Assembly: GCA_947169915.1 (NCBI GenBank)
Contig: CAMVRN010000004.1
Span: forward strand, 1 to 64,000
Length of the DNA stretch: 64,000 bases
Origin: an uncultured Candidatus Saccharibacteria bacterium
GTDB taxonomy: Bacteria; Patescibacteriota; Saccharimonadia; Saccharimonadales; Saccharimonadaceae
Reading direction: 5' to 3'
Made by a program: the position numbers and the translations under genes. Positions 10,242-19,634 of this stretch are shown in pieces. The notes beneath the pieces are model-generated. The model was not told where the DNA came from and did no database searches. It worked only from the letters and a program-made list of their open reading frames with translations. Every line of letters begins with the position of its first letter. Position 1 is the first letter of the stretch.

Positions 10242-10362
10242 ACATAGCTACTATACTGCTACAGTTTAGATTATACCCCTTTTGCTTATCCTATTACAAG
10301 TCTTGAAATTAAAAAAACAAGTTATGTTTTATTTGACTTATTAAGGAACCTTTTTCTTAGTC

Positions 10363-10390
10363 TTGACTTTAAGAGAAAAACCATCATAAT
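10363..10390 (+). promoter_or_regulatory. Promoter TTGACT-16-CATAAT, predicted leaderless start for gltX
   Basis: -10 box ends 8 nt before the ATG at 10399. Confidence 0.7.
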
Positions 10391-10398
10391 ATCTATAT

Positions 10399-11856
10399 AT
10401 GCAGAAGATTATCACACGCTTTGCCCCATCTCCTACGGGCTACATTCATATTGGCAACGTCCGTTCCGCAATCTACCCTTATCTCGCCGCGCGCCAAACT
10501 AACGGTCATTTTATTCTCCGTATCGAGGATACCGACCAAGCTCGCTACGTTGAGGGCGCAACTGACCTCATCATAGACACTTTAAAATGGCTCGGGCTCG
10601 AATGGGACGAAGGCCCAGAAGTTGGTGGCGATAATGCACCATATTTCCAAACCGAGCGTCGTGAAATCTACCTCGAATGGGCCAAAAAGCTCATCGAAAA
10701 AGGACGCGCTTACGCTGACCCAACCGATTCAGAAACCATCCAAAAATACCGCGACGAAGACAACGCGAAAAAGGTTCCTTACCTCTACCGTAATCACCGC
10801 CCTGAAACCTTCCCAGAATGGGAAGAAGGTATGCCAATCCGTTTCAAAGCCGACCCAAAACCACGCGAATGGCACGACGAAGTCATGGGCGACCTAAAAG
10901 CCGGTCCCGAAGTTCAAGATGACATCGTCCTCATTAAGAAAGATGGGCTCCCAACCTACAACTTCGCTCACATTGTCGACGATTTTCTTATGCACGTCAA
11001 CATGGTTGCCCGCGGCGTCGAATACCTATCGAGCACGCCAAACTACCTCGCTCTCTATGAAGCCTTCGGCATCGACCAACCTCTCCTAGTCTCACTTCCA
11101 CATATCCTCGCCCCAACCGGCAACAAAAAACTCGGCAAACGCGATGGCGCCAAGTCCGTCACCGCCTACCGCGAAGACGGCGTCCTTCCTGAAGCCATGC
11201 TAAACTATCTCGCCTGCCTCGGCTGGAATGATGGCACGGAACAAGAAATCTACACAAAAGAGGAACTAATCGAAAAATTCTCCCTCGACCGCATCCAAAA
11301 CTCTGGCGCACGCTACGACGAAGTCAAACTTCTCTGGATGAATGGCCAATGGATTCGCAAAATTGTTGACGAACAGGGAATCGACGCACTTTATCCAAGA
11401 ACCGAAGGTTTCTGGCCAGAATCCGCAAAAAATTATGAAGATGAATATAAAAAACGAGTTCTTGCAATTATTTACGACCGTCTGAAAACCCTTTCTGACC
11501 TTCGCGAAATGACTTCGTATTTCTTTGAAGACCCAAAGTTCGATATTGAACAACTTTTGACTAATAAATTTGTTAAAAAGTTCTCCGAATCCGAACTTAC
11601 CGCACTCCTCGTCGAATCCATCTCGAAACTCGAATCTCTCAAAACCTGGGACGAACCAAGCCTCAAGGATGCCTTGAATGAACTTCTCGCTTCAACCGGC
11701 CGAAAACCTGCCGAACTTTTCTCCCTCATTCGCATTTCCGTTTCCTTCGCCCCATTTTCACCAGCCCTCGACCTAACCCTCAACGTCCTCGGACGCGAAA
11801 CCACCCTTGCTCGCTTGAACAAGGTTAAAACTGCCTTGTCTCTAGACCAACAATAA
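10399..11856 (+). CDS. gltX: Glutamyl-tRNA synthetase
   Basis: ITRFAPSPTGYIHIGNVRSAIYPYLAARQTNGHFILRIEDTDQ; KLGKRDGAKSV. Confidence 0.96.
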   Translation: MQKIITRFAPSPTGYIHIGNVRSAIYPYLAARQTNGHFILRIEDTDQARYVEGATDLIIDTLKWLGLEWDEGPEVGGDNAPYFQTERREIYLEWAKKLIEKGRAYADPTDSETIQKYRDEDNAKKVPYLYRNHRPETFPEWEEGMPIRFKADPKPREWHDEVMGDLKAGPEVQDDIVLIKKDGLPTYNFAHIVDDFLMHVNMVARGVEYLSSTPNYLALYEAFGIDQPLLVSLPHILAPTGNKKLGKRDGAKSVTAYREDGVLPEAMLNYLACLGWNDGTEQEIYTKEELIEKFSLDRIQNSGARYDEVKLLWMNGQWIRKIVDEQGIDALYPRTEGFWPESAKNYEDEYKKRVLAIIYDRLKTLSDLREMTSYFFEDPKFDIEQLLTNKFVKKFSESELTALLVESISKLESLKTWDEPSLKDALNELLASTGRKPAELFSLIRISVSFAPFSPALDLTLNVLGRETTLARLNKVKTALSLDQQ

Positions 11857-11870
11857 GCTATAATAAGCTT

Positions 11871-13526
11871 ATGCAAAATAATCCTAATGAGGATTTCCCA
11901 TTTCCGGGGCCTAACCCGAGTTTTTCCGACATTCCAATTCCTATAAACCCGGGCGTCCCAATTTCTCCCGAGCCAATCGCTCCAGAGCCAACCTTCACAC
12001 CCCCAACTTTTAACCCAGAATTATTAAACGCCACCTCTTCGCAAGCTCTCGTAGTCCCAGCTTTTGACGAGGCGAAAACCGACACGCTAACTGACTCAAC
12101 AATTGATGCACAAGATAACGCTCCCGCCCCTGATTCTAGTGCTGAAGGAACCGCGGACGAAATCCACGAAAAATCTCCCGAAACTGACGAGAAAAAGAAG
12201 GAAAAAGAAGGAAAAAAGGACGAAATTCCCGATACCGAAGAGGAAGCTCTGGCTAAAAAATTTGCCCGCGAACGCGTAAAAAAGCTGAACGTCCAATCAG
12301 CCCCTCAAGCTGAGGAGAAACAGTCCAAGAAGACAATGATTATCCTCATAACAGTCATTTCTTCCGTTATTATTATCGGCGGCCTAATCGCATTCTACTT
12401 CCTTGTCCTCAGCAAACCTAAAGAAGAAGTTGCCGAAGCACCTGTCGAAGAAATTGTCACTCCAATCATCCCAGAAACAAAAGAGGAGCCTGACGTTCCA
12501 CATTATTATTCGCTTCTTTCCGGCGAAGAAATCGCTTCCGAAGAAGCAAAATCCGACCCAACATTTTGCGTCCAAATTCCGAACGGTGTTGACGGTGCTC
12601 GCCCGCAAGTCGGACTTCATGACGCTAAAGTTGTTTTCGAGGCCATCGCTGAAGCCGGCATTACTCGCTTCTCCGCCATCTACCAAAATCCCCCAGCCGT
12701 CATCGGCCCAATTCGCTCACTCCGCCTTTACTATCTAAACTGGGATATTCCATTCGACTGTACAGTCGTCCATGCTGGTGGTTCCGAAGAAGCCATCAAT
12801 GCCGTCTCGAGTTACGGCGTCCGCGACCTCTCCGAAAACTATTCTTACATGTGGCGCTCCTCCGCCAACTACACCGTCAGTCGCTTCTGGAACAACCTCT
12901 TTACATCCGGCGACTACCTTAACGGCTTCAACAACGTCAATGGCTATCTAACTTCCGACATCAACTCATTCGCCCGCATGACCCCTCCAGAATCCGGACG
13001 CAACAAAATCGATGTTCAAATCACAAACAAACTCAAAATCGACCACGCCACCAAGAACGACACTGAAACTCTCTCCGCCCGTGTCACTCATATTGACATC
13101 AAAATCGGTTCCATTCCAAACTTCAACCCAGTCTACGATTACGACATCGCAACCAACACCTACAAACGTTCCTACGAAACCGGCGCTCCTCATACAAGTT
13201 ACGACTGTTCTGGGAAATCTGGTGAAATCACCCCCGAACTCGTCTGCGAAGAAGTTCCTATTACCGCCTCTGTTGTCATCGCAATGATGGTCCAAGAAAA
13301 GAAGGCTTCTTACGACAACTACCATGAAGACATCTCAACAAACGGTGCTGGCGATGCCTACATCTTCCAAAACGGCGCCGTCATCGTCGGTACATGGGAA
13401 AAGTCCAGTAAAGATTCCCAGATAATCTTCCGCGACAACAAAAACAACGAAGTTAAACTCGCCCCTGGCAAAACCTGGATTTCCGCTGTCCCAGAAAGCT
13501 ATGGTGGCTCCGTTTCATACGAATAA
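11871..13526 (+). CDS. DUF3048-like (YerB-type) membrane-anchored protein
   Basis: GARPQVGLHDAKVVFEAIAEAGITRFSAIYQN..IGPIRSLRLYYLNW..VVHAGGS; Pro-rich N-terminus; one TM. Confidence 0.75.
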   Translation: MQNNPNEDFPFPGPNPSFSDIPIPINPGVPISPEPIAPEPTFTPPTFNPELLNATSSQALVVPAFDEAKTDTLTDSTIDAQDNAPAPDSSAEGTADEIHEKSPETDEKKKEKEGKKDEIPDTEEEALAKKFARERVKKLNVQSAPQAEEKQSKKTMIILITVISSVIIIGGLIAFYFLVLSKPKEEVAEAPVEEIVTPIIPETKEEPDVPHYYSLLSGEEIASEEAKSDPTFCVQIPNGVDGARPQVGLHDAKVVFEAIAEAGITRFSAIYQNPPAVIGPIRSLRLYYLNWDIPFDCTVVHAGGSEEAINAVSSYGVRDLSENYSYMWRSSANYTVSRFWNNLFTSGDYLNGFNNVNGYLTSDINSFARMTPPESGRNKIDVQITNKLKIDHATKNDTETLSARVTHIDIKIGSIPNFNPVYDYDIATNTYKRSYETGAPHTSYDCSGKSGEITPELVCEEVPITASVVIAMMVQEKKASYDNYHEDISTNGAGDAYIFQNGAVIVGTWEKSSKDSQIIFRDNKNNEVKLAPGKTWISAVPESYGGSVSYE

Positions 13527-13589
13527 TCTTTACCTCTTTACTACCCCTGTTATTTTTCGACCCACCCCTATAAAATAACCACTTGCCTA

Positions 13590-13618
13590 TTGATTTTTTA
13601 AGCGAAATCTGTTATAAT
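13590..13618 (+). promoter_or_regulatory. Promoter TTGATT-17-TATAAT
   Basis: 13590-13595 and 13613-13618. Confidence 0.75.
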
Positions 13619-13669
13619 AGGATTGATTAGCCCCTTTGGAGCTAGTACATTTATTTGAAAGGATGGCGA

Positions 13670-14605
13670 ATGGAAATGGTTAGAGATGCGATTCTCACAG
13701 AACTCAAGAACGTATCGCAGGAACTGTTCCGGCGCAAACAGGAGGCATGGGATGCTTACGCCGCCACTCGCGAGAGGGTAGCAGAAGCCCATGACAAAAT
13801 GATTAGCGCTTGGGGCAAAAGAACTACGACAAGGGAAAAGATGAATGAAGAGTATACCGTTTTACAAGAGTCTATTGAACATTGCCGCTTAGTCTGGGAT
13901 AAATATGGCCAGATTCGCGACGAAAGAAACACACGTATCGAAGCGCTCCGCGCCGAAGCGGAATCTGAACACCGACAAATGGTCGCATGTTTCAATCAAG
14001 CAAGCGTCGAGTATGAAACCGGCAATAAAGCCGATTCTCCTCTCCTCGCGGAAAAAGGTCGTAAACACCAAGAACGACGCAATGAGCTCAATGCTCAAAT
14101 CGGTGAACTCATTCAGGAAATCAAAAACGCCAAACAGAATGCGAAAGACACAGCTGTAAAGCCCGACAATGTTCCGTTCCAAGCAGCAAAAGCTGCTTTC
14201 GAGTCAGCAAAGTCCGCACACGAAGAAGCCCAGGCCGAATTTAAGCGCTTAAAAACACTTCGCGACGAAGCCAAGGCAAAATTCGACGCAATCCAGGCTC
14301 AGTATCTGGAAGTAAAAAACGCATTTCAAGAAAGGCTGGATGTCCTCAAGGCTGAAGCCCAAGTTGAACGCGAAAAGATGCTGGAAACTGCCGGAGTTAC
14401 TGTAGAAGAGCAAAAAGACGCCAAAATCGTCAAGAAAACCGATGGTTCGGTTCAGATTTACTTTGGCGGAATTGGACGCGCAGACGGTCTCGGACACGGA
14501 CATATCGCCCTGAACGATTCGGGTCTGAAATTCTACGAACGGAAAGCATTCGAATCTCATGGAAGCCAAAACTACAAAGATGGAGGGACGAGATGTTTAG
14601 CTTAA
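13670..14605 (+). CDS. Hypothetical coiled-coil protein with C-terminal GLGHGHIAL module
   Basis: Alternate start ATG 13670 after SD AAAGGATGG; long coiled coil, then VQIYFGGIGRADGLGHGHIALNDSGLKFYERKAF. Confidence 0.7.
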   Translation: MEMVRDAILTELKNVSQELFRRKQEAWDAYAATRERVAEAHDKMISAWGKRTTTREKMNEEYTVLQESIEHCRLVWDKYGQIRDERNTRIEALRAEAESEHRQMVACFNQASVEYETGNKADSPLLAEKGRKHQERRNELNAQIGELIQEIKNAKQNAKDTAVKPDNVPFQAAKAAFESAKSAHEEAQAEFKRLKTLRDEAKAKFDAIQAQYLEVKNAFQERLDVLKAEAQVEREKMLETAGVTVEEQKDAKIVKKTDGSVQIYFGGIGRADGLGHGHIALNDSGLKFYERKAFESHGSQNYKDGGTRCLA

Positions 14606-14646
14606 AAAAGTCTCAAGCTCCAACGCGATTCATCCGTCCACCACTC

Positions 14647-14680
14647 GAAGCCACGGACCTTTTACCGTGGCTTTTTCATG
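14647..14680 (+). terminator. Intrinsic terminator
   Basis: AAGCCACGGaccttttaCCGTGGCTTTTTC. Confidence 0.8.
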
Positions 14681-14692
14681 AGAAGAAGTTAT

Positions 14693-14720
14693 TGACTTTT
14701 TTAAAAATAAGTAGTATAAT
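14693..14720 (+). promoter_or_regulatory. Promoter TTGACT-16-TATAAT
   Basis: 14693-14698 and 14715-14720. Confidence 0.75.
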
Positions 14721-14797
14721 ATACAAATGTCGTTTTGCTCTCGGGTGGGAGGTAGCAGACGATTAAGTCCTTTACATTTTAGGAGGTGCAAGTATTG

Positions 14798-15154
14798 ATG
14801 CCCAAAACCAGAAAGCGCGGCAACGTCTTTTTCGTCGAATACACCGAAGCTCTCAATCTGACCGAAAATGAAGTTATAATGTATGATACCTACGGAGATA
14901 TAGTTCATATCGCTCCAAAGAAATTCGCTGAATGCATAGTCAAACTTCACGAAGACCTGATGGTTATCGTCAATAATCTATCCGAAGGATTGGCCTTTGG
15001 GATTAGTCCCGACAACATCGTTGTTCCGCAATTTCCCGCATCTAGCGGTCGTAAAATGAGGCCCATCCAAAAGCTGGAACGGCCCAAAGACAAAGCGCTC
15101 GTTTCTTTCTCCCCAATACTCAAAGGAGAATCCGCCGACGAAATCTATCTTTAA
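14798..15154 (+). CDS. Hypothetical small protein
   Basis: SD aggagg, ATG 14798 (track start 14786 is a GTG overlapping the SD); own promoter and terminator. Confidence 0.65.
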   Translation: MPKTRKRGNVFFVEYTEALNLTENEVIMYDTYGDIVHIAPKKFAECIVKLHEDLMVIVNNLSEGLAFGISPDNIVVPQFPASSGRKMRPIQKLERPKDKALVSFSPILKGESADEIYL

Positions 15155-15164
15155 CCTCCCCCAC

Positions 15165-15192
15165 CCTATCCCCCGCACGCGGGGGATTTTTC
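15165..15192 (+). terminator. Intrinsic terminator
   Basis: CCCCCGCacGCGGGGGattttt. Confidence 0.8.
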
Positions 15193-15197
15193 TCCCC

Positions 15198-15226
15198 TTG
15201 AAAAATCATAGTTTTTGTGTTATAAA
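15198..15226 (+). promoter_or_regulatory. Promoter TTGAAA-17-TATAAA
   Basis: 15198-15203 and 15221-15226. Confidence 0.65.
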
Positions 15227-15284
15227 TAATCAGAGAGTTTAGACTCTCGCAAATTATTATCGTTGGTCTGAAGGGGGTATTATT

Positions 15285-15809
15285 ATGGCAGATATACAGG
15301 AAAAGTCGTTGTCTCAGGACGCATTTGCTCCCGAAGACGAACGTCTGAGAATCGCCGAGTGTAAGCTCGATACGATTGAGCACATCGACGAAGTCCGTAA
15401 AAACCTACGGTGGTTCTCCGAACGATTGACTTTGCGTGGCGTCAAACATGACCGCACGAAGCTCGAGAGTCCTGAAGTTGAGCTGTTTGCAAAGGTCAAC
15501 TACAAACTCAAAAACCTCGAATACGGCACGCCTGAATACGAGCAGAGCCTCGCCGAGCTAAAACCCGCACTTGACAATCATTACGCGAAGAATCGCCATC
15601 ACCCCGAACATTTCGCCGAAGGCATCAACGAGATGACGCTTCTCGACATCGTAGAAATGTTCTGCGACTGGCGAGCCTCAACCGCTCGCAACAAGAACGG
15701 GAACCTTCTCGTCTCCATCGCAACAAACGCCAAGCGTTTCCGCATCGATGCTCAGCTCGAGCAGATTTTCGTTAATACCGCCAAAATGATGGACGAGACA
15801 GACCAATAA
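15285..15809 (+). CDS. DUF5662-like protein
   Basis: GVKHDRTKLESPEVELFAKV...ALDNHYAKNRHHPEHFAEGINEMTLLDIVEMFCDWRAST. Confidence 0.7.
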   Translation: MADIQEKSLSQDAFAPEDERLRIAECKLDTIEHIDEVRKNLRWFSERLTLRGVKHDRTKLESPEVELFAKVNYKLKNLEYGTPEYEQSLAELKPALDNHYAKNRHHPEHFAEGINEMTLLDIVEMFCDWRASTARNKNGNLLVSIATNAKRFRIDAQLEQIFVNTAKMMDETDQ

Positions 15810-15884
15810 TTCCGGCCCTCAGCGCGAGGGCCTTTTTCATGAAAAACCGCCCCACAGGGCGGCAAGGAGATTTGTTTAATATTT

Positions 15885-16214
15885 TTATTCAATACCGCGG
15901 AGCCCACGACATTTTCCAAAATTATTCATCACGAGCCCATCGGGCGTCACAGATATACGCGCCTCAAGCGCACATCCTACGGTCTGGAAAACGTCATAAT
16001 TACAACAGTCCTGTGGAAAATATAATTTTACATTCCTTTTTTCGTACGCATCTTCGCCAGCCTTAATCTTTTCTTCCAGTCTAAGCACCAAGTCAATCAT
16101 CGCGTCTTTTTTCCAACGGGGAATCGTCGGGTCATTTTGCCAACGCTCTCTCACGCTAGTCAAATTTTTCGCATTCGCCGTAGTCACTAAACATCGTCTC
16201 CTTTCAAGGTGCAA
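15885..16214 (-). CDS. Hypothetical protein; start uncertain (the track uses TTG; a GTG near 16187 is possible)
   Basis: ORF with aaaggag upstream of an internal GTG. Confidence 0.4.
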   Translation of the reverse strand: MHLERRRCLVTTANAKNLTSVRERWQNDPTIPRWKKDAMIDLVLRLEEKIKAGEDAYEKRNVKLYFPQDCCNYDVFQTVGCALEARISVTPDGLVMNNFGKCRGLRGIE

Positions 16215-16259
16215 AATATACGTACAATAATACGCTACGAATCAAGAAAATTCAAAGGT

Positions 16260-16970
16260 TTATTCTTTTGTTTTGCCGTCTTTAATACTGACCCCACCGA
16301 AAGCACCAGCCGCATCGACATAAATCATGTGTTTGCCTTTATCAGCAATTGACTTTCTGTCATCAGAAACTCCGCCGAACACAAACGCGGAATTGCTCTT
16401 GACGCAAACATCGCTCGGAACAATAATATCCGCACCGCCAAACGCGCAGAACGCCTTTATTACTACATCTTTTTCAATAGTGGCGTTACGAAGGTCAAGC
16501 TTTGCTCCGCCAAAAACTGCAACAACATCGGCTCCCTCAAATTCTTCTTTGTTGTAAACTCTGTCAGAACCAGAGAAAACCGCCGTTAGTGAATCTAGTT
16601 TTCCGTTTTTCCTATTTTTTTTTACTTCTTCTTCAATCTTCTTTGCGTCTTTACTCTGGAAAACACTCCTAAAAACTAACGAACCGCCAACAAGAACTAG
16701 CGCAACCGCAACAAGCACTTTCCACGCAACTCCCCAATCAAAAACGCCCTGTTGGTTAAGAAGCAAAATTACACCCAAAGAAATCATAAACAGACTACCA
16801 GCTTTGTGTTTTTCTGTCATTAAGCCGACAATGCTTGGAATAATGATAAAGAGCGTCCACCATCCTTTAAAGAATATATCGAACTCAAAAAACCCAAGAG
16901 CCTTTCCGCCGAGAATGACGCCGAGTGCCAGAATCGCAAGGCCCCATATAATATTTCTTGCTTGTTTCAT
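16260..16970 (-). CDS. LiaF-like / DUF5668-type membrane protein
   Basis: N-terminal TM helices, then VFSGSDRVYNKEEFEGADVVAVFGGAKLDLRNATIEKDVVIKAFCAFGGADIIVP. Confidence 0.75.
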   Translation of the reverse strand: MKQARNIIWGLAILALGVILGGKALGFFEFDIFFKGWWTLFIIIPSIVGLMTEKHKAGSLFMISLGVILLLNQQGVFDWGVAWKVLVAVALVLVGGSLVFRSVFQSKDAKKIEEEVKKNRKNGKLDSLTAVFSGSDRVYNKEEFEGADVVAVFGGAKLDLRNATIEKDVVIKAFCAFGGADIIVPSDVCVKSNSAFVFGGVSDDRKSIADKGKHMIYVDAAGAFGGVSIKDGKTKE

Positions 16971-17077
16971 ATTATTATCCGTTTAAGTTTGTTAGGGTAA
17001 TTATACCATAAAGCGCAGTATACGCCTCTTATTATAATATAATACTGATAAGTTATAACCGTAAACAGGATAAAATC

Positions 17078-17284
17078 ATGGAACAAGAGACGAATCAAAG
17101 CGTCGACACGAACGTAGACGTGCAGAACGCGACCAAAAAAGGAAACAGCATGAAATACGACATGATTGCTTGCGCCGTCTTCGCCGTCGCTAGCATTGGC
17201 TTTGGCGTTTACGAAATGCTTCAAGCTAACCAAGCCAAACCTGGATTTCCGCCATCCCCGCTTCTTATTACGGCGCCGGTGTAG
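17078..17284 (+). CDS. Small hypothetical single-TM protein
   Basis: TM MIACAVFAVASIGFGVYEML; TAAAAT close to the ATG. Confidence 0.4.
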   Translation: MEQETNQSVDTNVDVQNATKKGNSMKYDMIACAVFAVASIGFGVYEMLQANQAKPGFPPSPLLITAPV

Positions 17285-17329
17285 AATACAAATAAAAAAA
17301 TAACGCCACATTTCTGCGCGTCTGTCAAT

Positions 17330-17406
17330 TGGTGATTCCGGCGGGAGTCGAACCCGCGATTTTCTGGATGAGAACCAGACGTCCTAGACCACTAGACGAC
17401 GGAACC
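17330..17406 (-). tRNA. tRNA-Glu(CTC), CCA encoded
   Basis: Reverse complement GGTTCCGTCGTCTAGTGGTCTAGGACGTCTGGTTCTCATCCAGAAAATCGCGGGTTCGACTCCCGCCGGAATCACCA; loop TTCTCAT. Confidence 0.93.
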
Positions 17407-17505
17407 GTGTGACTATTCTATCACAAAACTCTCCCCAAGTCCAGAAACAAAAGAATATAGACGGGTACAAAAAACGCCCCAACGGGCGATTCTATCAATA
17501 AATCT

Positions 17506-17580
17506 TGGTGATCTCTGCGGGAGTCGAACCCGCGTTGACGGGATGAAAACCCGTTGTACTAACCGTTATACTAAGAGACC
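17506..17580 (-). tRNA. tRNA-Glu(TTC), CCA encoded
   Basis: Reverse complement GGTCTCTTAGTATAACGGTTAGTACAACGGGTTTTCATCCCGTCAACGCGGGTTCGACTCCCGCAGAGATCACCA; loop TTTTCAT. Confidence 0.93.
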
Positions 17581-17601
17581 GTACGATTATTATACCAAAT
17601 C

Positions 17602-18132
17602 TTAGCTAGATGTGCAAGAATATTCGTACTCGACTCTATAATCTGTTGGCCCATACGGACTTTTCGGATAAAATTTCGCGCTCGTCTTGTTTTTGTCACA
17701 CTTAAACCCGTCGCGCTCAAAATATTCTTTATAACTCGAATACTTCCCGTTATTGTACAGAAGCAACTGCCTAAGCATCACTGGCTGTAAACCAGTTCGT
17801 TCATACGTCTTCATTCTTTCCTCGAATACATCTTCGTCAATCGCCTCGACAAACTTGTCGTAATAGTACGTTTCATAATAGGTCTTCGCAAGAAAGGCCA
17901 TACTCCTTTTCGCAACCGCCTCAGGATTATAATATACTGTCACAAAAAGCGACACACCAACCATAATCGTAGAGATAATAACACCCCAGGTTACGAACTT
18001 ACGTGCAAAAACCGGGTCATTACGCTTCTGAATCGTAGAATTCATTTTTGTTACAAGAGCCGACTTCTTAACCCTGTTATTCGCCTTTGTGGAGCGCGTA
18101 GCGCGCTTGCGAAAAAAATCGCTAGTACTCAT
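17602..18132 (-). CDS. Hypothetical single-TM protein
   Basis: Basic N-terminus, TM FVTWGVIISTIMVGVSLFVTV. Confidence 0.6.
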   Translation of the reverse strand: MSTSDFFRKRATRSTKANNRVKKSALVTKMNSTIQKRNDPVFARKFVTWGVIISTIMVGVSLFVTVYYNPEAVAKRSMAFLAKTYYETYYYDKFVEAIDEDVFEERMKTYERTGLQPVMLRQLLLYNNGKYSSYKEYFERDGFKCDKNKTSAKFYPKSPYGPTDYRVEYEYSCTSS

Positions 18133-18189
18133 GTTGTTATTTTAACATAACCGTTGTTGCTTTATCAAGTTTTATGCTAAGATAAGGTT

Positions 18190-19623
18190 ATGAGCAAACT
18201 ATTCAAACGTACCAAAATCTTGGCAACCATTGGCCCTGCTGTCATGTCTGAAGAAGCGATTACCGACCTCATCATGGCAGGCGTAAACGGTTGTCGTCTC
18301 AACTTTTCTCATGGAAATTATATGGAACGCGACGAACAAATCGCTTGGATTCGTTCCGCCGCTGCCAAAAAAGGTCGCTCCGTCGCTATCGTCCAAGACC
18401 TTCAAGGCCCAAAAATCCGCCTTGGCGAGCTAAAAGGGAACCATCTCGACGTTCACGCTGGAGATGAGCTCATCCTCGACTACGCTTGCGAAGCGCATAA
18501 TGGTGGCAAAACCCTTCCTGTCCAATACAACCTCGCCGAAAAAGTCAAAGTTGGCGAACCTCTCTTCCTATTTGACGGCAAAATCAAATCTTCCGTCATC
18601 GACATCCCATCCAGCACCGCCATTAAAATCCGCATAGAAAACGACGGCTATCTCATGAGCAAGAAAGGTCTAAACCTTCCAGATACCGATTTTGGTGGCG
18701 ACATCATCACCGACAAAGACATGGCCGACATCGAATTTGGCGCCGGTCGCGATTTTGATTACGTTGCTCTCTCTTTTGTTCAATCTGCCGCCGACATCGA
18801 TAAACTCCGACAGATTCTCTTATCTCACGGTTCTTCCGCTCAAATCATCGCCAAAATCGAGACCAAGAAGGCCATCGAAAGTGACGAACATCTCGAAGCA
18901 ATCGTCGAAGCCTCTGATGGCATCATGGTCGCTCGTGGCGACATGGCCGTCGAAGCTGGTGCCGAAGTTGTTCCAATCGTTCAGAGAAAGCTTATTGCTC
19001 TCTGTCGCAAACACTCAAAACTCTGCATCGTCGCAACTCAGATGATGGGCTCCATGGTTGAAAACCCAGAGCCAACCCGTGCGGAAGTTTCCGACGTAGC
19101 AAACGCCGTCATCCAAGGCGCTGACGCCGTCATGCTTTCCGATGAAACCGCAAACGGAAAATACCCCCTCGAAGCCGTAAAAGAGATGAAAAAGGTCATA
19201 CTCTATACTCAAAACAACACCCGCATCTCCCCCGCCGAAGAGGAACCTTCAACCGACATCAAGATTTACGATGCTATCTCAAGCGCCGTCGCCCGTCTAG
19301 CCGAAAAGATTGAAGCCGACGTCATTATCTGCCAAACCCACACCGGCGCAACCGCCGCAAGTTTGGCCGCTGAACGCCCGAACACCCCAATCATCTCCGT
19401 CACATCGAACTCTCGCGTTGCCTCCCAACTTGCTTTAACTTACGCCAACGCTTCCTTCGTCCGACCATATTCCGACGATTACGGCATTGACCTAGCTCGC
19501 GAGCTCAAAAACTCCGGCTATTTGAAGCCAAAAGAAGGGAAGGCTGAGCTTCTTGCCGTCATTATTTCCGGTGCCCACGGCGTAGACCACGGAACCGATA
19601 CTATTAAAATTCGCTATATTTAA
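18190..19623 (+). CDS. pyk: Pyruvate kinase
   Basis: RTKILATIGPAVMSEEAI...GVNGCRLNFSHG; MVARGDMAVE; TQMMGSMVENPEPTRAEVSDVANAVIQGADAVMLSDETA. Confidence 0.96.
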   Translation: MSKLFKRTKILATIGPAVMSEEAITDLIMAGVNGCRLNFSHGNYMERDEQIAWIRSAAAKKGRSVAIVQDLQGPKIRLGELKGNHLDVHAGDELILDYACEAHNGGKTLPVQYNLAEKVKVGEPLFLFDGKIKSSVIDIPSSTAIKIRIENDGYLMSKKGLNLPDTDFGGDIITDKDMADIEFGAGRDFDYVALSFVQSAADIDKLRQILLSHGSSAQIIAKIETKKAIESDEHLEAIVEASDGIMVARGDMAVEAGAEVVPIVQRKLIALCRKHSKLCIVATQMMGSMVENPEPTRAEVSDVANAVIQGADAVMLSDETANGKYPLEAVKEMKKVILYTQNNTRISPAEEEPSTDIKIYDAISSAVARLAEKIEADVIICQTHTGATAASLAAERPNTPIISVTSNSRVASQLALTYANASFVRPYSDDYGIDLARELKNSGYLKPKEGKAELLAVIISGAHGVDHGTDTIKIRYI

Positions 19624-19634
19624 TCAGGAGTATT

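Noticed and set aside
14786-14797. GTG start for gene 14798
   Set aside because: The GTG overlaps the AGGAGG SD itself; the ATG at 14798 has proper spacing.
17330-17580. Tandem tRNA-Glu genes as a duplication or suppressor array
   Set aside because: They are ordinary CTC and TTC isoacceptors with distinct bodies and normal cloverleaves.
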